Source: Bacteroidales bacterium GP1 (GTDB lineage Bacteria; Bacteroidota; Bacteroidia; Bacteroidales; Muribaculaceae). From it: a DNA stretch of 24,797 nt. A model generated the notes under the pieces. That model searched no databases. It saw nothing but the letters and a program-made list of their open reading frames with translations, and had not been told where the DNA came from. This document shows positions 8,616 through 17,899 of this stretch, in pieces. The DNA lies in contig DAAI01000056.1 in the NCBI GenBank assembly GCA_001701105.1, positions 28,838-53,634 on the forward strand, read 5' to 3'. Every line of letters begins with the position of its first letter. Position 1 is the first letter of the stretch. A program made the position numbers and the translations under genes.

Positions 8616-11528
8616 TTAAACGATTTTCCAATAAAAGGTTACTAATTTAGTTTGCTCAATATTTTGAGCGAGCATGGCTTCGACTTTGGCGAGCAGGGTT
8701 TCTTTACGAGAGTCGACATCGTCTTGCGCTTGATAAAGATTGAGCCGCTTTTCACTGCGCTTCTTTTCAAGGTCTTTGATAAGTCGCTGCAAACGTACTT
8801 TTTCATCAAGGCGTGAGGTTTTCTTGCTCTCGCTTTTGCGAAGTTTGATTTCAGCGTCAAGGTCGCGCAACTCTTTTTCTAAACCTGCCTTAACATCTTC
8901 AGCCCAGTTGTCGAGCTTTTCCATTTCTTCCTCGAAGAAATGGTTGTTACGCTCGGCATTAGCCGAGGTAATCTCGGAGCGTTGAGCGGTAATTTGATCA
9001 GCGAGCAACGCAGCCGTTTCTGAGGATAGTTCGGTTGCAATAGGATGAGATCCTAAACTTGGCAACTGTAAAATCTTTTCGGCAATATCTGCATAAACCG
9101 GTTTACCATCATCAGAACAACAAGCATAGAGAAAGAAGTCCTCCTGCTCGAATGAGTCGATGGTTAGTTTATCCACTGTTAGCCATCCCGACTTGCCGAC
9201 AAGTTCTTTTATGAGCGCGACAGTTGTTCCCGAATTGGAATAGTCGAGCGTGATTTCCATTGGCTCAACATCTGCGCTCATCAGCGAGTCGAGCATTGAC
9301 TGAGCGAGGAAAGAACCGCGACGGAAAGCGATAGCGTCTTCCGGGAGCGGTTTCCGCTTATCCTTTGCAGGTATCAAAATATGTTTGCCGTAAATGCGAG
9401 TGTCCTTAGTAGGCAAAGCCGGATAACACTCGCGGCGGTCGATAACAAAAGAGCGTTCCGCTTCGTTGAACTCGGTATAATTGCCAAAGGCATATTTAGC
9501 GAGATTCCAAAGAACGGTTTCGTAGCGATCAAGATTGCCTTGTGCTTTTTCAAGGTCGCTGCGAAGTTTTTCTTTAACAGACTCGTCAAAGTTCTCCAAA
9601 AGCGTGGAGCGAGCCTTTAGCATCTTGTCTGAAATCTGCTCTTGCAGTTCCTCTTGCAATGCGTCAAAAGCCTCTTTAATTTCTTTTGGAGAACGGCATT
9701 GCTGATAAATAAGTGCGATGCGCTTTTCAAAATCAACGCCATTGCCGATTGCACCAAGCACTTCATCTGACGCACCGAAAACTCCGTTGAACAATTGGAA
9801 TTTTTGGTCGAGCAATTCATAGACGCGCACATCAGCTGCGTTCTGTTTATTGAGGAAGTTGATAACGACTACATCGAATTGCTGACCGTAGCGGTGGCAA
9901 CGACCGATACGCTGCTCAATTCGCTGCGGGTTCCACGGCATATCATAGTTGACTACGAGAGAGCAGAATTGAAGATTGATACCCTCCGCTGCTGCTTCGG
10001 TAGCAATCATAATAGTAGCTTCCTCTCGGAAGTAGTCAACGAGGGCTGCCCGCTTGTCAGCGGTAGCAGACCCTGTGATTTTGGATGTACCTTTATGTTT
10101 TTCTTTCCACGCCTTGTAAATGGCGGTAGATTGCTTATCTGAGTTTGAACCGTTGAAAAGGACAATCTTACCTTTATATCCTCGCTTTTCAAGGAGTTCA
10201 AAAAGAAAATCCTGCGTACGACGGCTTTCAGTAAAGATAAGGGCTTTTTTAGGCGCACCCAATTCGTTAAGTTGCGCGAAGCCCTGGTTAAGACCTTCAA
10301 AAAGTTGCTCCGCTTTTGAGTTGCGCTTAATCTTGAAAGCAAGATCGCGGAACTTTTCAAGGTCGGCTATCTCTTTCTTGATGTTCTCAATATCTTTGGG
10401 TGTTAAGATTTCTTCCTCCTCCGTTTCGTCCTCGTCTTCTTCGTCGTCGAGCCATTCGTCGGTTTCGCTCTCGAAATCTTCGTAGTCGTTTGAGAACATT
10501 GCGACATCAAATTCTATGCCCTGACGTTTGAGTTTATCTTCCAACTTAGCGATCAGGGAACAAAGTGTGCCGTAAATCGCGTGAGTTGAAGAAGCAAGGA
10601 GTTTGCGGAGTATTAGTGTCATCAGCTGACGCTGACTATTAGGAAGCGCGTATAGTCGCGGACGTTGCAGATACTCCGAGACAAGGTCGTAAAGTTCCTG
10701 CTCCATTTTAGTCGGGAAGAACTCTTGAAGAATGGCTATGCGTTTTGTATAACGAACATACTCCAACACCTGACGCCGGAGAGTACGCTTGCAAAGCGGA
10801 GCAAGCCTACGTCGGAGATTCTGATAATCGTTCTCGTCGAGATTATGATTATACTGCATCTTGAAACTCTTGAGGTCGCCAAACGCATAGTCATCTATTA
10901 TGGAGGTCAGACCATAAAGTTCAAGAATAGAGTTTTGAAGCGGAGTCGCCGTGAGAAGTATTTTCTTACGGTCGGCAAGCGCATTCTTTATAACATTGGA
11001 GATTTTGTTAGTAGGCTTATAGACATTGCGTAGTCGGTGAGCCTCGTCTATAACAACCAAATCCCAGGGAGTTTGTTTGAGGTAAGGGGCTTTAGTCTTT
11101 GCGAATTGGTATGAGCAAATGACAATTTCCTCGCAGTTGAAAGGATTGAGATTACCCTGCTCGATATATCCATTGAAAGTTTTGGATTCAAGTATCCGAG
11201 AAGGCAGATAAAACTTTTCCTGTAACTCAGCCGCCCACTGTTTGCGTAGGTTAGCGGGAGCAATGATGAGCAGGTGGCGACGGTGTTCAGCCCAAAACTG
11301 TGAAAGTATAATACCAGCCTCAATCGTTTTGCCGAGACCTACTTCATCGGCAAGAATAGCACCCTTAGAAAGTGGAGATTTGAAGGCAAAAAGAGCTGCA
11401 TCAATCTGATGTGGCGTTAAGTCCACCTGAGCATCTTGTAAAGACGCAGTCAACTTACCGAGATTGTCCGAGGGCAAACTCCGCGTAAGCCAGTGAGCGA
11501 AATATTTAGCCTGCGGTGCGCTTAACAT
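8616..11528 (-). CDS. SNF2/RapA-like helicase with C-terminal coiled coil
   Basis: 970 residues. The RecA-like lobe 1 has Walker A in ADEVGLGKTIEAG (60-72), DEAH (161-164) and LTATPLQNS (192-200). Lobe 2 has IATEAAAEGINLQ (508-520) and motif VI RIEQRIGRCHRYGQ (536-549), which places it with Swi2/Snf2 double-strand DNA translocases near RapA and the SNF2 proteins of class 1 DISARM. A very acidic insertion (349-373) lies between the lobes. The C-terminal ~110 residues before the end form a long coiled coil rich in Lys and Glu. It heads the defence operon. Such translocases in defence loci are thought to remodel or track along DNA for partner enzymes; the role here is inferred. The start is the first ATG behind a TATTTTTG box. 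The last 19 residues are duplicated at 7724-7778. Confidence 0.9.
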   Translation of the reverse strand: MLSAPQAKYFAHWLTRSLPSDNLGKLTASLQDAQVDLTPHQIDAALFAFKSPLSKGAILADEVGLGKTIEAGIILSQFWAEHRRHLLIIAPANLRKQWAAELQEKFYLPSRILESKTFNGYIEQGNLNPFNCEEIVICSYQFAKTKAPYLKQTPWDLVVIDEAHRLRNVYKPTNKISNVIKNALADRKKILLTATPLQNSILELYGLTSIIDDYAFGDLKSFKMQYNHNLDENDYQNLRRRLAPLCKRTLRRQVLEYVRYTKRIAILQEFFPTKMEQELYDLVSEYLQRPRLYALPNSQRQLMTLILRKLLASSTHAIYGTLCSLIAKLEDKLKRQGIEFDVAMFSNDYEDFESETDEWLDDEEDEDETEEEEILTPKDIENIKKEIADLEKFRDLAFKIKRNSKAEQLFEGLNQGFAQLNELGAPKKALIFTESRRTQDFLFELLEKRGYKGKIVLFNGSNSDKQSTAIYKAWKEKHKGTSKITGSATADKRAALVDYFREEATIMIATEAAAEGINLQFCSLVVNYDMPWNPQRIEQRIGRCHRYGQQFDVVVINFLNKQNAADVRVYELLDQKFQLFNGVFGASDEVLGAIGNGVDFEKRIALIYQQCRSPKEIKEAFDALQEELQEQISDKMLKARSTLLENFDESVKEKLRSDLEKAQGNLDRYETVLWNLAKYAFGNYTEFNEAERSFVIDRRECYPALPTKDTRIYGKHILIPAKDKRKPLPEDAIAFRRGSFLAQSMLDSLMSADVEPMEITLDYSNSGTTVALIKELVGKSGWLTVDKLTIDSFEQEDFFLYACCSDDGKPVYADIAEKILQLPSLGSHPIATELSSETAALLADQITAQRSEITSANAERNNHFFEEEMEKLDNWAEDVKAGLEKELRDLDAEIKLRKSESKKTSRLDEKVRLQRLIKDLEKKRSEKRLNLYQAQDDVDSRKETLLAKVEAMLAQNIEQTKLVTFYWKIV
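8621..8675 (-). repeat. 55-bp direct repeat, copy 1: SNF2 3' end
   Basis: This is the last coding stretch of the SNF2 gene, ending just before its TAA at 8616-8618. It is repeated in the same orientation at 7724-7778 with eight substitutions. The two copies bracket dinD exactly. Confidence 0.85.
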
Positions 11529-11532
11529 CTTT

Positions 11533-11540
11533 CAAAAATA
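11533..11540 (-). promoter_or_regulatory. Possible -7 box of the defence operon
   Basis: TATTTTTG on the minus strand fits TAnnTTTG and ends four bases before the ATG of the SNF2 gene, the same geometry as the ABC exporter at 1533. No good TTTG is present at the -33 distance. A second box, TAATTTTG at 11702-11709 on the minus strand, would give a leader of roughly 170 bases. I cannot decide between the two. Confidence 0.35.
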
Positions 11541-11723
11541 AACAAGGAACATCTTTGCAGCATCTGAAGGCCGACCAAAGCCCGTAACGACTACAAGTGT
11601 ATCAAAAGTTTCCGTTTTTGTCTAATATTTACAGTGTCAAGCCGGTATATTTTGTTTGTAGGTTTACAGACCGGTCGTTATCAGATATGAGGTACTTAAT
11701 GCAAAATTAGTAAAATTTTCTCA

Positions 11724-11756
11724 AATACCACTTTTATCTATTGGTATTACTTTTTT
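11724..11756. terminator. Terminator-like hairpin between the GH31 gene and the defence operon
   Basis: AATACCA (11724-11730) and TGGTATT (11742-11748) form a perfect 7-bp stem with an 11-base loop. A T-run follows on the plus strand (11751-11756); the minus-strand side has only a mixed A/T tract. It may terminate GH31 transcription. The rest of 11529-11822 is AT-rich and holds no gene that I can see. Confidence 0.3.
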
Positions 11757-11822
11757 CTTTCTTAGGATTCAGGTCTTAGATCGGAAGAATTTGCATCTGG
11801 GAGGTTTAAGTAAAACTGTCGG

Positions 11823-14183
11823 TTATTGGTTGACTATATTTACGGTGATGGCGTTGGCAGGGCGCGGGGAGAGGTAGGAGCCGAGTTGGGCGCCTTTCTC
11901 AAGGCGATGGTGCTTTTCATTCCAGATATAGCGGACCATTGAATATTCACCGTTTTCATAACCATAACCGTCACCGGCGTCTTCATAAAGCGTAAATTCC
12001 GCGTCTGCTCCGGGATATACGGTGAGGGTTAAGGGCGATGCAGCCTGTTGGGCCACATATTCTCCCGGTTCTACAGTCGGAATTATGCTGCCGCCTTTCA
12101 CAAAGAGGGGAAGGCGGGAAATAGGGGTCTCAACCTCTATATTCTTGCCACCATCATATTTTCGGCCTGTCCAGTAGTCGTACCATACGCCATTCTTCCC
12201 GTCGTCGGGGAGATATACGTTCATGGTCGTGACACCGGGATCCGTAACGGGACAAACAAGGAAGTCGCCGAACATATATTGGGTCTTCATGTCGCGGACT
12301 CTCTTATCGTCAGGGAAATCGAAGGCCAGGGGCCGGGCCATTGTGTAATTGCCGAAACTCTGCTTAGCCGCCAGGCTGTAGATATAAGGATTCAAGGCAT
12401 AGCGCAGATTCAGCATCCCGAGGATGGCATCGTAATATGGGGAGCCGGGCTCGCCGAATTCCCATATGTCGCGGCGCGTATCAGTGCCGTGGCTTCTTAG
12501 CACGGGAAGGAATGTGGCCCACTGGAACATCCGGGTGTAGAACTCACGATATTTATCGTCGGCAGCCCCTTCAGGGAATTCGCCTTTCATGAACCATCTG
12601 CCGTCGCCGTGAGTGAAGAAAGCGCCGACGTCCACTGTCCAATAGGGATTGCCTGTGGCCATATAATTCAGTCCGGCAGGGATCTGCTGCTTGAAGGAAT
12701 CCCATGAGGCATGAGTGTCGCCATTCCAGACTATCGTGCCGTAACGCTGTTGCCCGGCGTAGGTTGAGCGCGTGAGGTTCACAACACGTTTGGCCGATGT
12801 CCGGGCACGCTGATTTTCGTAGATTCCTTTTGAATGATATAGTGAGTAAAGATTCGCGCGGTGATCTCCGAGAGCATTTCCGAGGGCTTCCTTGCTGAGA
12901 TTGTAACGCCTCTCATGGCTATCCCACCCATAAGGCACGCCATTCTGAGGAGCGGGCAATACATTCCAGTCGTTGTCGACGGGTTCGCTACTGTCGCACC
13001 ACCACGCATCGAATCCATTTGAAAAGAATTCATTGTCGGCATAATCCCAATATGCTTTGCGGGCATCCGGATTGAACGCATCATAGACGGAATATTCAAG
13101 CATATACCCCCTTTCGCGGAAATCCTTCTCCTCCGGGCAATATTGAGGATTGGGCCAGATGCTTATCATCAGTTTTCCGTTAAGAGCATGCACTGAATCG
13201 GCCAGAGCCTTCGGATCGGGATAGAATTGCCGGTCCATCTTCATGTATCCCCATCCTTCGGGCCAATAATTCCAGTCCTGGACCATAATATCGACAGGCA
13301 CATGACGCCTCCGATATTCTTTCAGCGTGGCCACGATTTCATCCGAGGAGGTAAATCTTTCCCTCGACTGAGTATAACCGAATACATAGGCAGGGGGAAG
13401 CGAAACATTCCCGGTCAGATAACGGTATCCTCCCACCACTCCGGCCATGTCTCCTCCCTTTATGAAATAGTAATCTACCTGGTTTGCGGCCTCCATTTCG
13501 ATTTTACCCTGATATGAATCATTGTCAGCCTCTTTCTCGCTGTCGAAAATCATGGCACACCCGGCGTCGAACAGCAAGCCATATCCTTTAGTGGAATTAA
13601 TCATAGGGATTGTTGCTTTCAAATTGTGCTGCACGAGATACATCTTATGGCCCAGCAGGTCCATATAATCCTCCATATGGCTTCCGAGTCCGTAAAGCGA
13701 TTCTTGCGGATCAAACCGGAATGCTACCGTATAGCGGTTATTGACCCCGATAGTGTCGATGCGCAAAACATCTTTCACCGTCACTTTGCCATTGGCCGTA
13801 TCCTCACTTCTGGCTGTGGAATCATTATATATCGTGAGAGTCTTGATTACTTTCTCAACGCTTTTCGGAGCAATCGGATTCTCGGACAGCAGTACCCGGT
13901 TTGTGGCGGGATCAATAAATCGCAGAGCATCGGTGGAAAGGTCGTTTTCTACGATCAATCCGGAAGTTTCGTAAATTCGGATTCCGTCTTTTTCAGTAGT
14001 TTTTACCGCGACATCGTGCGGCGGGTATACACAAACGCCCGTTTGATTAGCGCCCTCCGGGAGATCGCCTTCGGCAATCCATTCGACCCGGACGATTTCA
14101 GGTGTAATGAATGTAACTTTCTGTGTAGCTCCGGCACCAATGGATATAAGGGCGGCTAAAGCCGGAATGAATAGTTTGTTCAT
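11823..14183 (-). CDS. Secreted glycoside hydrolase family 31 enzyme (alpha-glucosidase / alpha-xylosidase type)
   Basis: 786 residues with a signal peptide (Lys followed by a hydrophobic stretch, likely cleaved near residue 19-20). No lipobox Cys is seen, so it should be periplasmic. An N-terminal beta-sandwich region (about 25-245) leads into the (beta/alpha)8 barrel. FDAWWCDSSEP places the catalytic nucleophile at D397, and YGTIVWNGD places the acid/base at D489. C-terminal beta domains follow (about 650-786). GH31 enzymes are retaining exo-acting alpha-glycosidases; WWCDSSEP and the LTRSTYAGQQRYG stretch resemble Bacteroidetes alpha-xylosidase or alpha-glucosidase members, but specificity cannot be fixed by eye. 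No SusC/SusD pair is nearby, so this is not a classical polysaccharide utilisation locus. It follows an efflux permease gene by 40 bases and may be cotranscribed with it. Confidence 0.93.
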   Translation of the reverse strand: MNKLFIPALAALISIGAGATQKVTFITPEIVRVEWIAEGDLPEGANQTGVCVYPPHDVAVKTTEKDGIRIYETSGLIVENDLSTDALRFIDPATNRVLLSENPIAPKSVEKVIKTLTIYNDSTARSEDTANGKVTVKDVLRIDTIGVNNRYTVAFRFDPQESLYGLGSHMEDYMDLLGHKMYLVQHNLKATIPMINSTKGYGLLFDAGCAMIFDSEKEADNDSYQGKIEMEAANQVDYYFIKGGDMAGVVGGYRYLTGNVSLPPAYVFGYTQSRERFTSSDEIVATLKEYRRRHVPVDIMVQDWNYWPEGWGYMKMDRQFYPDPKALADSVHALNGKLMISIWPNPQYCPEEKDFRERGYMLEYSVYDAFNPDARKAYWDYADNEFFSNGFDAWWCDSSEPVDNDWNVLPAPQNGVPYGWDSHERRYNLSKEALGNALGDHRANLYSLYHSKGIYENQRARTSAKRVVNLTRSTYAGQQRYGTIVWNGDTHASWDSFKQQIPAGLNYMATGNPYWTVDVGAFFTHGDGRWFMKGEFPEGAADDKYREFYTRMFQWATFLPVLRSHGTDTRRDIWEFGEPGSPYYDAILGMLNLRYALNPYIYSLAAKQSFGNYTMARPLAFDFPDDKRVRDMKTQYMFGDFLVCPVTDPGVTTMNVYLPDDGKNGVWYDYWTGRKYDGGKNIEVETPISRLPLFVKGGSIIPTVEPGEYVAQQAASPLTLTVYPGADAEFTLYEDAGDGYGYENGEYSMVRYIWNEKHHRLEKGAQLGSYLSPRPANAITVNIVNQ

Positions 14184-14223
14184 AAGTTTAGGTCATATTT
14201 GAGTAGGGCGAGAGAAGGCGTGC

Positions 14224-15477
14224 TCAGTCCTTCCGGTTGAGGGCTGCGGCCACGGCTCTTCTTTGTGCAAGCCGGCGGAACATAGCGGGCCGAGCCACCC
14301 ATTTCTGGACAGCCCAAGCCGCAATCCACCATCCGGCAGCCACAATCCACAGAGAAATATATTCAGGTCGCACCTGCGCGAGCGACGAGCCGTTGGAATT
14401 CATCTTTATGAATCCCTCCACGCCCCATGTCGAGGGGCATATTCCGCTGAGAGCGTGCCAGAACGGTGGCATATCGTAGCGAGGCCAGATAAGGCCCGAC
14501 AAGAAGAGGAAGATTAATGAAGTCACTACCCAGCTAAGGAACACGGACTCGCGTTCGGATGTGGCACCCTGCAGGCAGAACCCCACGCCTATGCTTGCAA
14601 TCACCATCGGGAAAATAAACAGAATCTCCTCCCATACGCTGCCGGCCATTGGGAATTTGAATATGAGAGGAACATAATGCATGATATAAAGGGTGGCCGG
14701 CACCATGATCGTGCAATAAACAATTCCTTGAGCCAGCATAGTCATCCATGTGGAATCCGATTCCATGTTAAGCAGATAAGACGACAAGCGGTAGTTCTCT
14801 CTTTTCGCCCCTCCCGACATGGCCACGGCAAGAATCACGCATTGCTGGAGAATAAGCATCAGGACGCCGGGCATGATAAAAGAGTCGAAACCGCTTCTAA
14901 TGTTTCCGAGACTCGCATTGGCTATGGGCAGTAGATCGCCTGTGGCTATGGTCGAGACAAGCGGAGCTATCATATCAATATCTTCATTCATAATTTCAGT
15001 GCCCATTGTCTGCATCACATTAGTTGAGGCCACGAGGAATCCACGATAGCGAAGCAAAAGACTCATATCGCTGTAAATCACTGCAGGAGCCGACTCCTTG
15101 CGCCCTACTTTACGCTCGAAGCCTTCAGGAATCTCAAGGATGCCGTAGCAATCGCCGAGCGACATCGCATTGCGGGCCTCGTTAAGATCGGAAGCATAGC
15201 CGCAGATGCGTATCTCCTCTGTGGCATCCAGATTTCTGGTAAGTTCACGGCTCAGCGGCGTACGATCATTATCCACAACAACCATAGGCACATCGCGCAC
15301 TACTTCCGGATTATATATCAGAGAATAGACTATCGGATATACAAAAGGGAGAAAAGTGAAAAACAATATCAGACCGCCATCATGGATAATAAGCGAGAAC
15401 TCATGGCAGTACACTCTTGCGAACGTATTGACCCTGCGGCAGAAACGCTGCCAAATGGAATTATTGTTATTCTTCAT
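14224..15477 (-). CDS. ABC-2 type permease, second of the efflux operon
   Basis: 417 residues. One N-terminal transmembrane helix (about 29-52) is followed by a large extracytoplasmic domain (VPMVVVDNDRTPLSRELTR and onward) and then several C-terminal helices (about 200-400), the YhhJ/YbhR-type ABC-2 layout. Members export drugs or envelope compounds together with an HlyD-family adaptor and an outer-membrane TolC channel, which are both encoded upstream. The ATG lies three bases behind the stop of the first permease, so the two are probably paired halves of one channel. No ATP-binding gene is present in the operon. The C-terminal stretch is basic. Confidence 0.87.
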   Translation of the reverse strand: MKNNNNSIWQRFCRRVNTFARVYCHEFSLIIHDGGLILFFTFLPFVYPIVYSLIYNPEVVRDVPMVVVDNDRTPLSRELTRNLDATEEIRICGYASDLNEARNAMSLGDCYGILEIPEGFERKVGRKESAPAVIYSDMSLLLRYRGFLVASTNVMQTMGTEIMNEDIDMIAPLVSTIATGDLLPIANASLGNIRSGFDSFIMPGVLMLILQQCVILAVAMSGGAKRENYRLSSYLLNMESDSTWMTMLAQGIVYCTIMVPATLYIMHYVPLIFKFPMAGSVWEEILFIFPMVIASIGVGFCLQGATSERESVFLSWVVTSLIFLFLSGLIWPRYDMPPFWHALSGICPSTWGVEGFIKMNSNGSSLAQVRPEYISLWIVAAGWWIAAWAVQKWVARPAMFRRLAQRRAVAAALNRKD

Positions 15478-15480
15478 CTT

Positions 15481-16680
15481 TTACGGGCAATAGACGGGAT
15501 CGAGATAAACTTTCTTAATCCTTCTCAATGGCAGCAACGCCAGAATAGGATATACAAGATAGGCCGCGAACCATATCCGTGAATAATATATAGGCAGGCC
15601 GTTGAGAGCGATGTTGGCGTATATCAGAAAATTATAACGTGCAGGCATCAGATAGGAGAAGATGCCTATGGCACCATACATACTCGGCACCGGGAAGGAA
15701 TAGGCAGCGATTGAAAAATTGAGGATGCCAAGCAAAGCGCATACCGAGAGACCGAGCCGCAGATTGGGCAAAAGTCCAAATATGAATACTGCAAAACTCT
15801 GGGCTGCTACCACATATAACATCTCCGATAAAATCATCCATCCCCATGAGCCATTCATCGGATAGTGACACCATCGATATAGGAACGACAACATGAATAT
15901 CGCTATGACCCACCATATGATAGTCTGCGGGAATAGCTTTCCGAACAATGCCTTTACAATCGAGCCATCGGCCATCTTCATCAGTCGCTTTGAGCCATGA
16001 TACTTTATTTCCTGCCCCAGGGTGAATGCCGTGACAAGCATTATCATAAGCTGAAGAATCCCTGGAATGAAGGAATTTGAAAGATATATGCCATAGTTCA
16101 ATCCCGGATTTCCGATTCCGCGGCTCACTATATTGATGGGCTGGAGTAATGAAGATACATCCATAGGGTCGACTCCCACCGTCTCCACGGCCGTAATGGC
16201 AGCTCCGGCCTTAGTGTATACGGCTGTGGTCTTGAAAGTCTTATATAGCAGCGACCCGGGGACGTAGTAGGTCATGTTGGTGTAAAATGTAATCTCGGGT
16301 TTGCGTCCGGCCAAAAGATCGGCTTGAAAATTCTCCGGAATGAGAAAGAATCCGTAGATTCTCCCTTCCTGCACGGCTTCTCGGCCCGCCGAATAAGAAT
16401 TTAAACTCTCCTTGAGGTTCACCATCTGCATTCCGCCGAGAGTCTGAGTCACCTGACGGCTCAGATTCGAGCCATCGCGATCGACAATAGCCGCAGGAAT
16501 CCTTGTAGGGAGTCCTTCATATAGCATCGACCCAAGGAATATGAAGAGGAACACCGGAAATCCTATCATCGCTACCCAGAGGATGGGACGCCGCACGATC
16601 TGCAAGAGAGAGCGCAGCATGATCGCCTTCACTCCTCGTCGTCCGGCCAATCCGGTGTCGGGGGTCTTCTTGTCTTCCAT
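15481..16680 (-). CDS. ABC-2 type permease, first of the efflux operon
   Basis: 399 residues from the ATG at 16680. The frame is open further up to a TTG at 16764 that overlaps the adaptor stop, but the ATG start (MEDKKTPDTG) gives a normal short cytoplasmic tail before the first helix (WVAMIGFPVFLFIFLGSML), so I prefer it. A large extracytoplasmic domain (VDRDGSNLSRQVTQTLGG) and a group of C-terminal helices follow. This is the same fold as the next permease, with which it shares weak motif similarity (D-R-T/S-LSR-), suggesting an old duplication. Its role is as one half of a drug or envelope-compound exporter. Confidence 0.85.
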   Translation of the reverse strand: MEDKKTPDTGLAGRRGVKAIMLRSLLQIVRRPILWVAMIGFPVFLFIFLGSMLYEGLPTRIPAAIVDRDGSNLSRQVTQTLGGMQMVNLKESLNSYSAGREAVQEGRIYGFFLIPENFQADLLAGRKPEITFYTNMTYYVPGSLLYKTFKTTAVYTKAGAAITAVETVGVDPMDVSSLLQPINIVSRGIGNPGLNYGIYLSNSFIPGILQLMIMLVTAFTLGQEIKYHGSKRLMKMADGSIVKALFGKLFPQTIIWWVIAIFMLSFLYRWCHYPMNGSWGWMILSEMLYVVAAQSFAVFIFGLLPNLRLGLSVCALLGILNFSIAAYSFPVPSMYGAIGIFSYLMPARYNFLIYANIALNGLPIYYSRIWFAAYLVYPILALLPLRRIKKVYLDPVYCP

Positions 16681-16760
16681 ACGATTGTTTTTATCGGCAA
16701 TTCTACATAATGTTTCCGCATCAATCCGAGAGGGGAGTGGGATACGGAAGGCCAGCCGAA

Positions 16761-17846
16761 TCAATCGGCCACTCCGCGATAAACAGCCGACATACCGGGG
16801 CGGAAATTCTCAATAGGCTTTTCCGGACGGGCCTTGATCTGGAAAGTACGTGCGTCGTAATCGCCTGTGGCCTTGGTTGCCTGCCAATTGGCATATGTGC
16901 CGAGATCCTTGATATAGAATACCTTCATCACCTCCTCCTTATCGAGGGCAGGGATATATACTTTTATTTTTGTGCCGAGTTTTATATCTTTCAGGAGAGT
17001 CTCACGGACGTTGAATACAGTCCAGTGGTCCGGGAGCTGGAGAGTCATAATCGGGGCTCCTGTAGCCACAAGTTCCGACACATTCGGATATACGGTCACC
17101 ACCTCGCCATCGAAAGGCGCGAGAAGATATTGATCCTCAAGGAGAGCGTCGACTTTCTTGACTGATTCCTTTGCCACGCGCACCATAGCGGCGGATGCTT
17201 GGCGGTCTTCCGGCTGCGCGCCGGCTTTGGCAAGTTCATAGCTGTTGCGAGCAGCACTTTCGCCGGCTTTGGCCACTTCATAGGCTGCCTTTGCCTCATC
17301 ACGCCGCTGAGCGGAGATCACTCCTTTCTTGAATAGCGATTCCATGCGGTTGTAGGTAGTTTCCGCGATTGAAGCGGATGCCTTAGCTTGTTTCCAAACA
17401 TCTTCAGCGGCCTTGATTATCTGAACGCGGGTGCCTGCATCTACTTTTGCTTCGCCGGCTTTGGCCACTTGCTCCATGGCCTCGGCTTCCGCAAGCTGGG
17501 CATCGGCAAGGGTGGAGGCGATATGCACAAGAGTATCGCCTTTCTTCACCTTCTGGCCCTCCTCTACATAAATCTTCTCTACGCGGCCCGGGAGCTTGCC
17601 GGATATTCGCAGTTCCTTGGCCTCGCCTTGTCCCTGAACAGTGTCGGGACCGGGCTTCAGGAATAGAAATCCGATGATAGCAATGGCTGCTATCACAAGC
17701 AGGATTATTACGATGGTGGTAATCAGTGTACGATCGCGCCGTGACACCTCCGAAGGCTCCTCGGAGCCTATCGGCACAATTCTTACTACCTGGATTGTAG
17801 GATCTTTTTCGGTTGTTGCTGCGCTATTATCCTTGTCAGTTGCCAT
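16761..17846 (-). CDS. HlyD/EmrA-family periplasmic adaptor
   Basis: 361 residues. A cytoplasmic N-terminal tail of about 40 residues precedes one transmembrane helix (41-63). The first lipoyl half (RISGKLPGRVEKIYVEEGQ, from residue 82) is followed by a long alpha-hairpin rich in Ala, Lys and Glu (about 115-235), a second lipoyl half (LLAPFDGEVVTVYPNV) and a beta-barrel domain. Such adaptors bridge an inner-membrane pump and a TolC-type channel. The gene is flanked by the TolC-like gene upstream (53-base gap) and the two permeases downstream. The frame ends RGVAD and a TGA with no overlap with the preferred permease start. Confidence 0.9.
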   Translation of the reverse strand: MATDKDNSAATTEKDPTIQVVRIVPIGSEEPSEVSRRDRTLITTIVIILLVIAAIAIIGFLFLKPGPDTVQGQGEAKELRISGKLPGRVEKIYVEEGQKVKKGDTLVHIASTLADAQLAEAEAMEQVAKAGEAKVDAGTRVQIIKAAEDVWKQAKASASIAETTYNRMESLFKKGVISAQRRDEAKAAYEVAKAGESAARNSYELAKAGAQPEDRQASAAMVRVAKESVKKVDALLEDQYLLAPFDGEVVTVYPNVSELVATGAPIMTLQLPDHWTVFNVRETLLKDIKLGTKIKVYIPALDKEEVMKVFYIKDLGTYANWQATKATGDYDARTFQIKARPEKPIENFRPGMSAVYRGVAD

Positions 17847-17899
17847 ATCCTGTAATGTATTAGAGTCTTTTTCGTTTTTGCTTGTAAATAATCGTGGAA

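Noticed and set aside
1724..11528. DISARM as the identity of the defence locus
   Set aside because: A SNF2 helicase and an adenine methyltransferase are shared with class 1 DISARM, but no DrmA, DrmB (DUF1998) or DrmC gene is present and a type III Res-like gene is.
16681..16764. N-terminal extension of the first ABC-2 permease from a TTG at 16764
   Set aside because: It would place an unusual 28-residue basic stretch before the normal start. The ATG at 16680 fits the family better, although the TTG overlaps the adaptor stop.
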